Shown here: one piece after another, positions 27,158 through 35,872 of the stretch
How positions within the stretch are numbered: the first letter of the stretch is position 1
Layout: each line of letters begins with the position of its first letter
DNA from: Nitratireductor arenosus
GTDB lineage: Bacteria > Pseudomonadota > Alphaproteobacteria > Rhizobiales > Rhizobiaceae
Reading direction: 5' to 3'
Assembly: GCF_009742725.1 (NCBI RefSeq)
Contig: NZ_WPHG01000001.1
Location: 780,001-844,000, forward strand
DNA: 64,000 bases
Notes under the pieces: generated by a model
Told to the model about the DNA's origin: nothing
What the model saw: the letters and a program-made list of their open reading frames with translations, nothing else
Databases searched by the model: none
Made by a program: the position numbers and the translations under genes

Positions 27158-27349
27158 TCAGAACCGGGACGGTCCATCGCCGTCGTGGCGGATGAAATCG
27201 GCGAGCGGGATGTCGAGCCAGCCGATATCCTTGCGGATATGCTGCGGCAATGCAGCGATCAGACGCGTCGTGCGGGCACGATCGCGCATGGCGCGCCAGC
27301 GGTTCGCATAGTGGCCGACCCTGTGGACGAGTGCGTTGGAGATGGACAT
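27158..27349 (-). CDS. Small DUF1127 (YjiS-like) protein
   Basis: A 63-residue basic protein of the DUF1127 family. The core RTTRLIAALPQHIRKDIGWLDI matches the family pattern of a helix ending in a DIG motif. GGAGG precedes the ATG at proper spacing. Small DUF1127 proteins act in RNA-related, phosphate and stress responses in alphaproteobacteria. It opens the cluster with the DJ-1 gene. A near-perfect copy of the shared operator lies 49 bases upstream. Confidence 0.8.
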   Translation of the reverse strand: MSISNALVHRVGHYANRWRAMRDRARTTRLIAALPQHIRKDIGWLDIPLADFIRHDGDGPSRF

Positions 27350-27397
27350 GGCGTGCCTCCGTCGAGTGTTCGATGGAGGTATGATCGCACAGGGCTG

Positions 27398-27415
27398 CTG
27401 ACAGCCTAGCGTCAG
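27398..27415. promoter_or_regulatory. Operator candidate (one mismatch) upstream of the DUF1127 gene
   Basis: CTGACA-GCCTAG-CGTCAG has the same N6 spacing as the two exact sites and differs in one half-site base. It lies 49-66 bases upstream of the DUF1127 start, within the same distance range as the other two sites from their genes. Confidence 0.5.
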
Positions 27416-27450
27416 GATCCTCTAGGCGACCGCCGGGTCGGCACGGCCGG

Positions 27451-28239
27451 TCAGTCGGAGGCGACCGGCACCGTATAGTTGAGCGGCAACCGCCCGCCAT
27501 CGGCGTAGAGCGTCTGCCCGGTGATGTAGCTGGCGTCGTCGGATACCAGGAAGGCGGCGACCGAAGCGATTTCGGACGGCTCGCCGATCCGGCCGAGCGG
27601 CGTGCGCGACAAAATACGGTTCCTTGCCGCCGGATCGGCGTTCACGCTGGAAAGCATATCGGTCATGATCGAACCCGGTCCGATCGCGTTGACGCGGATG
27701 CCGTAGGGCGCAAGCGACAACGCCATCACCTTGGTAAGCTGGTTCACGCCGCCCTTGGATACCGAATAAGGCACCTGATTGGCGATCGCGAACACCGCGT
27801 TGATGGACGACATGTTGACGATCGCGCCAGGAGCGCCGCCGCTCTTGACCTTGTCCACCATGTGGCGCGCGACGGCCTGTCCGACGAGGAAGGAGCCTTT
27901 CAAATTCACGTCAAGCACGCGATCGAAATCCTCTTCGCTGAGGTCGAGGAAGTCGGCGCCGTGGGCGATGCCGGCATTATTGATCAGGATGTCTATGTCG
28001 CCGAACCCGTCGATCGCCGCGGCGACCAGATTGTGCACGTCGAGCCGCTTGCCGACATCGGATTTCACGAAGCGAACCCCGCCGAGCGGCGACAGGTCCT
28101 TTTCCGCCTTTTCGCCCTTTTCGGGATCGATGTCGGCGATCACCACTTTTGCCTTTTCACGCAGGAAGCGCTCGGCGATGGCGTAGCCGATTCCCCCGGC
28201 GGCGCCGGTCACGATCGCGATTTTCCCGTCAAGCGGCAT
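27451..28239 (-). CDS. Short-chain dehydrogenase/reductase (FabG-like)
   Basis: A 262-residue NAD(P)-dependent oxidoreductase. The coenzyme loop TGAAGGIG is at 11-18, followed by VVIADIDPEKG, in which the aspartate favours NAD(H). NNAG, the catalytic serine in IVNMSSINA, and YSVSK are present. The C-terminal DGGRLPLNYTVPVASD is the usual substrate-loop end. AAGGAG precedes the ATG. It follows the propionyl-CoA synthetase gene by 85 bases and may be co-transcribed. Substrate unknown. Confidence 0.9.
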   Translation of the reverse strand: MPLDGKIAIVTGAAGGIGYAIAERFLREKAKVVIADIDPEKGEKAEKDLSPLGGVRFVKSDVGKRLDVHNLVAAAIDGFGDIDILINNAGIAHGADFLDLSEEDFDRVLDVNLKGSFLVGQAVARHMVDKVKSGGAPGAIVNMSSINAVFAIANQVPYSVSKGGVNQLTKVMALSLAPYGIRVNAIGPGSIMTDMLSSVNADPAARNRILSRTPLGRIGEPSEIASVAAFLVSDDASYITGQTLYADGGRLPLNYTVPVASD

Positions 28240-28324
28240 GATGCGCTCCTTGCAATTCGTCAGCCGGCCTTATAATCGCCGACACCGCGCCCGGCCAGAG
28301 GCCCGCACGACCGGACGCGTCCAG

Positions 28325-30232
28325 TCAAATGCCGATGCCACGCTCGTTGAGCGCTGCGGTGATTTCGTCGAGGATCGCGGGATCGTCGATCGTGGCCGGC
28401 ATCATCCAGGCCTGCCTGTCGGCAATCTTTTGCATCGTGCCGCGCAGGATCTTGCCCGAACGTGTCTTCGGCAGCCTCTTCACGACGACCACCGACTTGA
28501 ACGCGGCGACCGGACCGACCCTGTCGCGCACCAGCCTGACGACCTCGCTTTCGATATCGCCCGCCCCGCGCGCGACACCAGAGTTGAGGACGACGAAACC
28601 ACACGGCACTTGGCCCTTCATCGCATCCGCGATGCCGATCACCGCGCATTCGGCGACGTCGGGATGTTCGGCTACCACTTCCTCCATGCCGCCGGTGGAC
28701 AGCCGGTGACCGGCGACATTGATGATGTCGTCGGTGCGCGCCATGATGAACAGATAGCCATCCTCGTCGATATAACCGGCGTCGGCCGTCTTGTAGTAAC
28801 CGGGAAACTCATCGAGATAGGCGCTTCTGAAACGATCGTCCGCGTTCCACAGCGTCGGCAGGCAACCGGGCGGCAGCGGCAGCTTGACCACCACATTGCC
28901 GAGCGTGCCGGCTTCCAACTCGTGGCCGGCATCGTCGAGCACGCGCATGTCGTAGCCCGGCATCGGCACGGCCGGAGACCCATATTTGACCGGCAATTGC
29001 CCGAGTCCGATCGGGTTGTTGGAGATCGGCGCCCCGGTTTCGGTCTGCCACCAATGATCGATCACCGGCACGCCAAGCTTCTGCTCGGCCCATTTGATGG
29101 TTTCGGGATCGGCTCGTTCGCCGGCCAGAAACAGCGTGCGGAACTTCGACAGATCGTATTTGCCGACATGTTCGCCCTTCGGATCCTGTCCCTTGATCGC
29201 CCTGAAGGCGGTCGGCGCGGTAAACAGCGCAACGACGCCATGCTCGGCGATGACGCGCCAGAACGTGCCGGCGTCCGGCGTACCCACCGGCTTGCCTTCG
29301 AAGAGCACCGTCGTGCAGCCATGCAGGAGCGGTGCATAGACGATGTAGGAATGACCGACCACCCAGCCGACATCCGAGGCCGCCCAGAACACCTCCCCCG
29401 GCTCGATGCCGTATTCATGGCCCATCGACCATTCCAGCATGACCATGTGGCCGCCATTGTCGCGCACCACCCCCTTGGGCTGGCCGGTCGTGCCGGACGT
29501 GTAGAGCACGTAGAGCGGATCGGCTGCCGCCAGTTCGACGCAGGGCACCGTGCGCCCCGATGCCTTGGCCGCGGCAACCGCGTCGGCGAAATCGACATCG
29601 CGCCCTTCGACAAGCGCGCAGCCCTGCTCGGGTCGCTGCAGCACGATGCAGCGCTCCACCGTGTGACGCGCCATCGCGATCGCGCCGTCGAGCAGCGGTT
29701 TGTAGGCCACGATGCGCCCCGGCTCGACGCCGCAGGAGGCCGAAACGATCAGCCTCGGCTGCGAATCCTCGATGCGGGTCGCCAGTTCCTTCGCCGCGAA
29801 GCCGCCGAACACCACGGAATGGACGGCGCCCAGCCGCGCACAGGCGAGCATGGCGAAAACCGCCTCGGGCACCATCGGCATATAGATGATGACGCGGTCG
29901 CCCTTCTTCACGCCCTGGTCGGCGATGACGGCGGCGAGCGCCTCCACCTCGGCCTTCAGTTCGCCGTATGTGAAGGTTTTTTTCCGGCCGGTGATCGGGC
30001 TGTCATAGATCAGCGCGGCCTGGTCGGCGCGCCCGCCCGCGACGTGCCGGTCGACGGCGTTGTAACAGGTGTTGCAGGTGGCGTCCGGGAACCACTGGCC
30101 GTAGACGCCGGCCTCGGCGTCGAAAATCCTGTCCGGCGCCGAAAACCAATCGATCGCCGCGGCCGCATCGGCCCAGAAGCCGTCCGGATCCTGTTTCCAG
30201 CCTGCATAGACCGCGTGATAGCGCGAAGCCAT
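28325..30232 (-). CDS. prpE: Propionate--CoA ligase (propionyl-CoA synthetase)
   Basis: A 635-residue acetyl-CoA synthetase-family enzyme that activates propionate for the methylcitrate or methylmalonyl route. The adenylation motifs YTSGTTGQPKGVVRDNGG, WWQTETGAP and YYKTADAGYIDEDGYLFIMARTDDIINVAGHR are present. The catalytic C-terminal KTRSGKILRG carries the lysine that is regulated by acetylation in this family. The N-terminal WKQDPDGFWADAAAAIDWF matches PrpE better than Acs. The ribosome binding site is GGGAGG. Confidence 0.9.
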   Translation of the reverse strand: MASRYHAVYAGWKQDPDGFWADAAAAIDWFSAPDRIFDAEAGVYGQWFPDATCNTCYNAVDRHVAGGRADQAALIYDSPITGRKKTFTYGELKAEVEALAAVIADQGVKKGDRVIIYMPMVPEAVFAMLACARLGAVHSVVFGGFAAKELATRIEDSQPRLIVSASCGVEPGRIVAYKPLLDGAIAMARHTVERCIVLQRPEQGCALVEGRDVDFADAVAAAKASGRTVPCVELAAADPLYVLYTSGTTGQPKGVVRDNGGHMVMLEWSMGHEYGIEPGEVFWAASDVGWVVGHSYIVYAPLLHGCTTVLFEGKPVGTPDAGTFWRVIAEHGVVALFTAPTAFRAIKGQDPKGEHVGKYDLSKFRTLFLAGERADPETIKWAEQKLGVPVIDHWWQTETGAPISNNPIGLGQLPVKYGSPAVPMPGYDMRVLDDAGHELEAGTLGNVVVKLPLPPGCLPTLWNADDRFRSAYLDEFPGYYKTADAGYIDEDGYLFIMARTDDIINVAGHRLSTGGMEEVVAEHPDVAECAVIGIADAMKGQVPCGFVVLNSGVARGAGDIESEVVRLVRDRVGPVAAFKSVVVVKRLPKTRSGKILRGTMQKIADRQAWMMPATIDDPAILDEITAALNERGIGI

Positions 30233-30417
30233 TGTTCACCTCCCGATCGAGCCACGCCCGTTTGCCGACTTTTAGCCGGGCCCCGCCGCTCGCGTCCATT
30301 TGACTATGATCTAACAGCGTGTGGACGCGTCACGATGGCGCGGGCTTTGACATGGTGCCTTGATACTGGTCAAAGGTCGAGACAAGCGCCGCACCGACAG
30401 CGCGTCGCGGAGGTCCG

Positions 30418-30579
30418 ATGACGAAAATCCTCTCGCTGGTGATCGTGTTGATGATGGTGGTTCAGCTCATCAAGCCGCTCGGCCTGCCCGGCCTACGCCA
30501 CCGCCGCGATTTCTGGAAGCTGGCGCTACTGGCGCTGGCCGCGATCTCGCTCACCGTCGCGCTGAGCCACGGCCGCTGA
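30418..30579 (+). CDS. Small membrane protein, two predicted helices
   Basis: A 53-residue open frame with a strong GGAGG eight bases before the ATG. It encodes two hydrophobic segments (IVLMMVVQLIKPLGLPGL and FWKLALLALAAISLTVAL) separated by the charged RHRRD. I do not recognise the family. Its last 18 codons overlap the 3' end of the convergent SGNH hydrolase. It is divergent from prpE. The helix-loop-helix form suggests an inner-membrane hairpin. Confidence 0.6.
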   Translation: MTKILSLVIVLMMVVQLIKPLGLPGLRHRRDFWKLALLALAAISLTVALSHGR

Positions 30580-31311
30580 GGCTGCGACTTCTGCCTCGGT
30601 AAGCGCGATCAGCGGCAGGAGATGATCGGCCCATGCTTGGTAACCCGCCACAGAGGCGTGGAAACCGTCGCGCGAGAACCCGGCGGACGGATCGACGACC
30701 GGCAGCGGTGCCGCCGGCACCGCGCCGCGCTCGAGACACAGTTCCGTTCCCACACGGTTGATCGCGTTGGCCCGGATTTCCAGGATGCGTCCGAGCAAAG
30801 CTGGCAGCGCGGGAACCAGCGTCATGTCGATCACCGGCGACCACACGATCCGCGCCAGCGGCCATTTCGCCTTGACGGCGTAGAGTAGGCCGCCGAACTC
30901 CTTCTTGAAACGCAAAACGGAATGAAAGTTCTTGGTGTCGTTGGTACCCACCGAGAGCACGATATGGGTCCAGGGCTCAGGCGCAAGGTTCGGCACGACA
31001 TGGTCGCGCAACTGGCCCGAGGTCGCGGAATTGAAGCCGGCCGCACGCCAGGCGACCGGCCGGCCGGTGTCGCGGTTGAGCGCGTGAGCCAGCCGCGCGG
31101 CCAGCCCTTTCTCGCTGTCGTCGATGCCGACCGAAGCCGCCGAGGAATCACCGAGCACCAGAAGCCGTACCGGCTCGCCGCGCCCGGCAAGCGTGTGCAG
31201 CATCGGCCCCTCCGGCGGCGTCAAACGTTCCGTCCGACGCCTGACCGCGAGCCCTTGCCAGACATAGATTGGAAAGGCGAGCCAGGAAAGCAGGGGCAGC
31301 AAACGTGACAT
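30526..31311 (-). CDS. SGNH/GDSL-type hydrolase
   Basis: A 261-residue protein with an N-terminal hydrophobic anchor or signal (LLPLLSWLAFPIYVWQGLAV) and the SGNH core. Block I is LLVLGDSSAASVG with the nucleophile serine, block III is VLSVGTNDTKNFHS, and block V is GFSRDGFHASVAGYQAWADHL with the Asp-His pair. It probably acts as a lipase, esterase or carbohydrate deacetylase outside the cytoplasm. The start at 31309-31311 is the most likely of several. The 3' end runs 54 bases into the convergent small membrane protein gene. Confidence 0.85.
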   Translation of the reverse strand: MSRLLPLLSWLAFPIYVWQGLAVRRRTERLTPPEGPMLHTLAGRGEPVRLLVLGDSSAASVGIDDSEKGLAARLAHALNRDTGRPVAWRAAGFNSATSGQLRDHVVPNLAPEPWTHIVLSVGTNDTKNFHSVLRFKKEFGGLLYAVKAKWPLARIVWSPVIDMTLVPALPALLGRILEIRANAINRVGTELCLERGAVPAAPLPVVDPSAGFSRDGFHASVAGYQAWADHLLPLIALTEAEVAASAAVAQRDGERDRGQRQ

Positions 31312-31360
31312 GGCGCGGGTCCGTTGGGTCTCGCATCCCGAATAGTGCGCCGCGGCCAAA

Positions 31361-31392
31361 AGAAAAAGCCCGAACGCTGTCGTCCGGACTTT
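31361..31392 (-). terminator. Intrinsic terminator downstream of fba
   Basis: On the minus strand a 10-bp stem (AGTCCGGACG pairing with CGTTCGGGCT, including two G-U pairs) has the loop ACAG and is followed by TTTTTC. It lies 55 bases past the fructose-bisphosphate aldolase stop and ends that transcript before the SGNH gene. Confidence 0.8.
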
Positions 31393-31446
31393 TCAGGTGT
31401 TTGCCTTTTCATTTGGAACCCGGCGCGTTCCCCGCGGCGCTGAACG

Positions 31447-32358
31447 TCAGTTGCTGCGCGACGCCTCGAAGATGCTGTCGATCGCCGAAGCCAGCGCCGC
31501 GTCGAACTCGGCATCGCTCTGGCGCACGGAAAGCCCCTCCGTCAGGGCGCGCGAAAAGCTGGCGATCATGCCCGTGTTCTGCGCCAGCTTTTCATTCGCT
31601 TCCTCGCGCGAATAGCCGCCGGACAGCGCCACCACCCGCATGATGCGCGGATCGTCGATCAGCGACTCGTAGAGGTTCGCCTTCGTCGGCAGTGTCAGCT
31701 TGAGCATGACCTGCTTGCCCGCCGGCACGCTGTCGAGATGCTTGCGGATTTCCGACAGCAGAATCTCCTCTGCTTGCGCCTTGTCCGCGATCGAGATCGT
31801 GACCTCGGGTTCGATGATCGGCACAAGGCCATGGCCCAGGATCTGTCTGGCGACCTCGAATTGCTGGGCAACGATCGCCGCGATACCGTCGGCATTGGCC
31901 GCGTCGATAACCGACCGCATCTTGGTGCCGAAGACTCCTTTCGCGACGGCGCGTTCCAAAAGCGCGTCGAGGTTCGGCATCGGCTTCATAAGCTTGACCC
32001 CGTCCTTCTCATCGGCAAGGCCCTTGTCGACCTTCAGGAACGGAACGACGCTGCGCTTTTCCCAGAGATACTGAGCGGTCGGCGTACCGTCGATGTCGCG
32101 GTCCATCGTTTGCTCGAACAGGATCGCACCCATCACCTTGTCGCCGGTGAAGGCGGGCGACTTGATGATCCTGGCGCGCATCTGGTGAATGAGGTCGAAC
32201 ATCTCGGCATCGCTCGACCAGGCCCCCTCATCGATCCCGTAGAGCTTGAGCGCCTTCGGCGTGGAGCCGCCCGACTGATCGAGCGCCGCGATGAAGCCGT
32301 CCTTGTTCTCGGCCTGTGCGGCCATGGCCTGCACGTTGTCTTTCAGACGCTCACTCAT
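31447..32358 (-). CDS. fba: Fructose-bisphosphate aldolase, class I
   Basis: A Schiff-base aldolase that splits fructose-1,6-bisphosphate into the two triose phosphates, in glycolysis and the reverse direction. Visible motifs are [33 protein letters not shown] and VMLKLTLPT, the last carrying the active-site lysine. The C-terminal [10 protein letters not shown] is typical of this bacterial class I group. I start at the second ATG (MSERLKDN), giving 303 residues; the first adds four residues. It follows pgk on the same strand. A palindrome upstream (32438-32465) suggests carbon-responsive control. Confidence 0.92.
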   Translation of the reverse strand: MSERLKDNVQAMAAQAENKDGFIAALDQSGGSTPKALKLYGIDEGAWSSDAEMFDLIHQMRARIIKSPAFTGDKVMGAILFEQTMDRDIDGTPTAQYLWEKRSVVPFLKVDKGLADEKDGVKLMKPMPNLDALLERAVAKGVFGTKMRSVIDAANADGIAAIVAQQFEVARQILGHGLVPIIEPEVTISIADKAQAEEILLSEIRKHLDSVPAGKQVMLKLTLPTKANLYESLIDDPRIMRVVALSGGYSREEANEKLAQNTGMIASFSRALTEGLSVRQSDAEFDAALASAIDSIFEASRSN

Positions 32359-32437
32359 TATCCGTCTCATCCTGTCTCTTCAACTGGATTGGCGCTCTAG
32401 CAGAGCGGGCGCGGAAACGGAACTGTGCCGTCAGCGC

Positions 32438-32465
32438 TTTGAATCGATTGAAAGAATTTCAATCG
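32438..32465. promoter_or_regulatory. Palindromic operator upstream of fba (TTTNAATCGATTNAAA)
   Basis: The sequence TTTGAATCGATTGAAA (32438-32453) is symmetric about CGAT. It overlaps a second perfect repeat CGATTGAAA-GAA-TTTCAATCG (32445-32465). From memory the first resembles the LacI-family PckR site of Sinorhizobium, which controls glycolytic and gluconeogenic genes. It lies about 80-107 bases upstream of fba, where a promoter is expected. Confidence 0.55.
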
Positions 32466-32527
32466 GTTTAGCCCGCCGGCATTTTGCCTCAGCCTTAACG
32501 CGCCGTCGTACCCGCCCTGGCGGCGGG

Positions 32528-33730
32528 TCAACCGCTCTTCTTGAGCGCGTCCACCCCCGGCAGCACCTTGCCTTCCATCCATTCCAAGAAGGCGCCGCCG
32601 GCGGTCGAGACATAGGTGAAAGCGTCGGCCACCCCGGCATGGTTGAGGGCCGCAACCGTATCGCCGCCACCGGCCACCGAGATCAGCCGACCGTCGACGG
32701 TCTGCGCCGCGGCGAATTTGGCGGCCGCCACGGTGGCGGCGTCGAACGGCGCGATCTCGAACGCGCCCAGCGGTCCGTTCCACACCAGCGTCGCAGCACG
32801 GTCGATGCGGTCGGTCACCGTCTCGACCGTCTTCGGACCGACATCGAGGATCATCGCATCGGCCGGCACCGAATCGATAGCGACGGTTTCGTTGTCCGCG
32901 CCCGCCTTGAATTCGCGCGCCACCACCGCGTCGACCGGCAACACGATCGCGCAGCCCGCCGAAGCGGCTTCGGTCATGATCTGCTTGGCCGTTTGGGCAA
33001 GGTCGTGTTCGCACAAGGATTTACCGACCTGCGTGCCGCGCGCGGCCAAAAACGTGTTAGCCATGCCCCCGCCGATCACCAGCGCGTCGACCTTGCCGAC
33101 CAGATTCATCAACAGGTCGATCTTGGTCGAGACCTTGGCCCCGCCGACGATCGCCACAACCGGCCGGGCGGGATCGCCGAGCCCCTGTTCGAGCGCAACC
33201 AGCTCGGCCTGCATGGTTCGCCCGGCATAGGCCGGCAGCATATGCGCGAGCCCCTCCGTGGAAGCGTGGGCGCGGTGCGCGGCCGAAAAGGCGTCGTTGA
33301 CGAAAAGATCGCCGTTTTCGGCCAGCGCCGCAACGAATCCGGGTTCGTTGGCCTCTTCGCCCTTGTGGAACCGCGTGTTCTCCAGAACCAGAATATCGCC
33401 GGCGGCCATCGCGTTCACCGCCGCCGCCGCGACCGGGCCGATGCAGTCGGCCGCGAAATGAACCCGACGGTCCAGCACCGCTTCGGTCGCGGTCGCGATC
33501 GGCGCAAGCGACAGGGCCGGCTCCGGACCGTTCTTGGGCCGGCCGAAATGCGCCAGCAAAATCACCTTCGCGCCCCGGTCCGACAGCTCGATGAGTGTCG
33601 GCGCAACACGCTCGATACGCGTGATATCGCCAACCTTGCCGTCCTTCATCGGCACGTTGAGGTCGACGCGCACAAGCACCCGCTTGCCCGAAACGTCGCC
33701 GATGTCATCGAGTGTCTTGAAAGCCGGCAT
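32528..33730 (-). CDS. pgk: Phosphoglycerate kinase
   Basis: Transfers phosphate between 1,3-bisphosphoglycerate and ADP in glycolysis and gluconeogenesis. The 400 residues match the family length. [17 protein letters not shown] opens the N-lobe, and HFGRPKNGP and [16 protein letters not shown] are substrate-binding segments. The C-lobe has [12 protein letters not shown] and the nucleotide loop [11 protein letters not shown]. It is upstream of fba (157-base gap) and downstream of the antiporter gene. Confidence 0.97.
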   Translation of the reverse strand: MPAFKTLDDIGDVSGKRVLVRVDLNVPMKDGKVGDITRIERVAPTLIELSDRGAKVILLAHFGRPKNGPEPALSLAPIATATEAVLDRRVHFAADCIGPVAAAAVNAMAAGDILVLENTRFHKGEEANEPGFVAALAENGDLFVNDAFSAAHRAHASTEGLAHMLPAYAGRTMQAELVALEQGLGDPARPVVAIVGGAKVSTKIDLLMNLVGKVDALVIGGGMANTFLAARGTQVGKSLCEHDLAQTAKQIMTEAASAGCAIVLPVDAVVAREFKAGADNETVAIDSVPADAMILDVGPKTVETVTDRIDRAATLVWNGPLGAFEIAPFDAATVAAAKFAAAQTVDGRLISVAGGGDTVAALNHAGVADAFTYVSTAGGAFLEWMEGKVLPGVDALKKSG

Positions 33731-33805
33731 CGCCGCGATTCTCCCGTGCAGAAATCGCGCCGGACCATAACGATTGCCGGCCCGGGCGCAAGCTGCCCGG
33801 CCGTC

Positions 33806-35701
33806 TTATTGCGGCAAACCCATTTGTGGCGGTTCGTCGTCCTTGCCGGACGTGTCCTTCCGTGGCTTGTCCGCCGCCCGCAACCGCTTTTCACGGCGTC
33901 GCTGACGCCAGGACCGCACGGCCTCCACCAGGCGATCGTGGATCTCACCCGCGCTCAGGAAAACCGGAATTTTCGGTGCTTCGAGATGCGGCTCGAAGGA
34001 AAGCCCGACCTCGGCGATCCTCGCTTTGTCGTCGACGTCGCGCACGATCAACTCGACCGAACCGATCGTGACCCGGTCGGCATATTCGGCCTTGCCGCCG
34101 AGCCGCTCCACCATCAGTTCCACGATCGGCTTTGCCGCGTCGGTTTCCGACAGGCCGAGACCGTAGGCCGCGTCGAGATCGGCGGCGGGCCGCGTCGCGT
34201 CGATGGCGAACGCACCGAAGAAGTCGGCATCCTCCGGGTCGAGTTCGGCCCGGCTTGCAAACAGCCGGTCGAGCAGCCTCGGATAACGGTCGGAGACGAA
34301 GATGTAGACGTGGTCCTCAGCCTCCAGCCGGCCGGCATACTGATAGGTCATCGAACGCCCGTCGCGCACCACCAGCGAGGGCCGCGCCCAGCGCGGTATG
34401 CGTACGCCGGTCGCGACCGGGCTGCCGGCGACGACGCGATAGGCGAGCAGTTCGTGGTGGGCCGCGCCGGGCAGTTCGAGTTCGACCTTGTCGAGCGGCC
34501 CAATCCGTGGTGGCACCACGAGGCCGAGCCGGCGGGCCAGCGGCCCGATCGTCCAACCCTGCACGATCAGCGAGACAAGCACGATGATGAAGGCGGCATT
34601 GAAGATGATGCCGCCGACAGCGAGATTCTCCAGCAGCGGCGTCAGCGCGAGCAGGATGGAGACCGCGCCGCGCAGGCCCACCCAGGACACAAAGGCCGTC
34701 TCGGCGCGGGTGAAGCGGAACGGCGCCAGGCATAGCCACACAGCGATCGGGCGCGCCACGAAGATCAGGAACAGGCCGAGCGCGACCGCCGGCAGCGCGA
34801 TGGCGGGGAATTGCGACGGCGTGGCGAAAAGCCCGAGCACCAGAAACATGATGATCTGCGCCAGCCAGGTAAGCCCATCCTGGAACTGCTTCAGATGCGC
34901 GGCCGAGCGCACGCCGGAATTGCCGGCGATCAGTCCGGCCACGTAGACCGCAAGGAACCCTGAACCGCCGATCGCACCGGCGAGGCCGAACAGAAGCAAC
35001 GACAAGGTTATGGTGAAGATCGGCAGCAGACCGCGATCGAGCTTCAGCCGCTCCACCAGCCGCGCGATCACGAAGCCGCCGGTGACGCCGGCAGCAAGGC
35101 CGAGCCCCATCTGGACGGCGAATCCGGTCAGAATATCGACGAACAGCACTTCGGCCTTCGGATCGCTGCCAGTGGCGATCAGCGTGACGAAGGTGATGGT
35201 CAGGAAGATGGCGATCGGATCGTTCGAGCCCGATTCGACCTCCAGCGTGGAGCGGACCCGGTCGCGGATGTTGAGATTGCCGGCCCTGAGCAGGAAAAAT
35301 ACCGCCGCCGCGTCGGTGGAAGCCACGGCCGCCCCGAGCAGAAAGGATTCCATCCAGCCGAGCCCGGTGAGATAACGGGCTGCGACGCCGAAAAGCGCCG
35401 TCGTCAGCGCCACGCCAAATGTGGCCAAGGACAGCGCCGGGCCCGCCGCCTGGCGAAACGAGGCCAGCCGGGTGCCGAAGCCCGAATCGAACAGGATCAC
35501 CGCCAGCGCCAGCGAACCGACGAAATAGGCGACCGGGGCGTTGTCGAAAAAAATCCCGAGACCATCGACGCCGGCGACAAGACCTATGCCCAGGAAAAGA
35601 AGCAGCAGCGGCGCGCCAAAGCGGAAAGCAATGAGGCTGGAAAAGGCGGCGGCGAGGATCAGCGCCGTACCGACCAGAACCACCACATAAATGCCTTCCA
35701 T
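33806..35701 (-). CDS. Cation/proton antiporter of the CPA1 (CvrA/NhaP2) family
   Basis: A 631-residue membrane protein. Residues 1-400 form about 12 helices of the Na+/H+ or K+/H+ exchanger fold. VAVSSTDAAAVFF-like sequence (GAAVASTDAAAVFFLLR) and the acidic ESGSNDPIAIFLT supply the ion-exchange residues. The C-terminal part has a TrkA_C-like regulatory domain and a further cytoplasmic domain ending in a basic, disordered tail. CvrA/NhaP2 proteins mostly exchange potassium for protons and help volume and pH control. It is on the same strand as gap and pgk and separates them. Confidence 0.88.
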   Translation of the reverse strand: MEGIYVVVLVGTALILAAAFSSLIAFRFGAPLLLLFLGIGLVAGVDGLGIFFDNAPVAYFVGSLALAVILFDSGFGTRLASFRQAAGPALSLATFGVALTTALFGVAARYLTGLGWMESFLLGAAVASTDAAAVFFLLRAGNLNIRDRVRSTLEVESGSNDPIAIFLTITFVTLIATGSDPKAEVLFVDILTGFAVQMGLGLAAGVTGGFVIARLVERLKLDRGLLPIFTITLSLLLFGLAGAIGGSGFLAVYVAGLIAGNSGVRSAAHLKQFQDGLTWLAQIIMFLVLGLFATPSQFPAIALPAVALGLFLIFVARPIAVWLCLAPFRFTRAETAFVSWVGLRGAVSILLALTPLLENLAVGGIIFNAAFIIVLVSLIVQGWTIGPLARRLGLVVPPRIGPLDKVELELPGAAHHELLAYRVVAGSPVATGVRIPRWARPSLVVRDGRSMTYQYAGRLEAEDHVYIFVSDRYPRLLDRLFASRAELDPEDADFFGAFAIDATRPAADLDAAYGLGLSETDAAKPIVELMVERLGGKAEYADRVTIGSVELIVRDVDDKARIAEVGLSFEPHLEAPKIPVFLSAGEIHDRLVEAVRSWRQRRREKRLRAADKPRKDTSGKDDEPPQMGLPQ

Positions 35702-35810
35702 ACGCCCGCTCCGCTCGACCTCCCGGATAACTTCAGCGCACAGAGTGCGGCGAAGGCGGGGAAGGACGCAAGCCGCAAGTCGGTTTTTTCAAGGCGCGCG
35801 AACGAATTAC

Positions 35811-35842
35811 GCAAAAAAAACGCCCGGGCAAGCCCGGGCGCC
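35811..35842 (-). terminator. Intrinsic terminator downstream of gap
   Basis: A near-perfect GC stem (CGCCCGGGC and GCCCGGGCG with a two-base turn) is followed on the minus strand by eight T residues. It lies 31 bases beyond the gap stop, so the antiporter and pgk downstream need their own promoters. Confidence 0.9.
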
Positions 35843-35872
35843 GATCGGCTTGTCTGGTGCGACGATGCGCGC

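Noticed and set aside
28238-30421. Very long plus-strand open frame antisense to prpE
   Set aside because: Arginine- and histidine-rich composition with no domain, exactly opposite a well-supported gene. This is a usual shadow of high GC codon bias.
32291-34735. 814-codon plus-strand open frame across pgk and the antiporter gene
   Set aside because: Composition is Arg/His/Gly-rich and the frame covers two clear minus-strand genes; no ribosome binding site.
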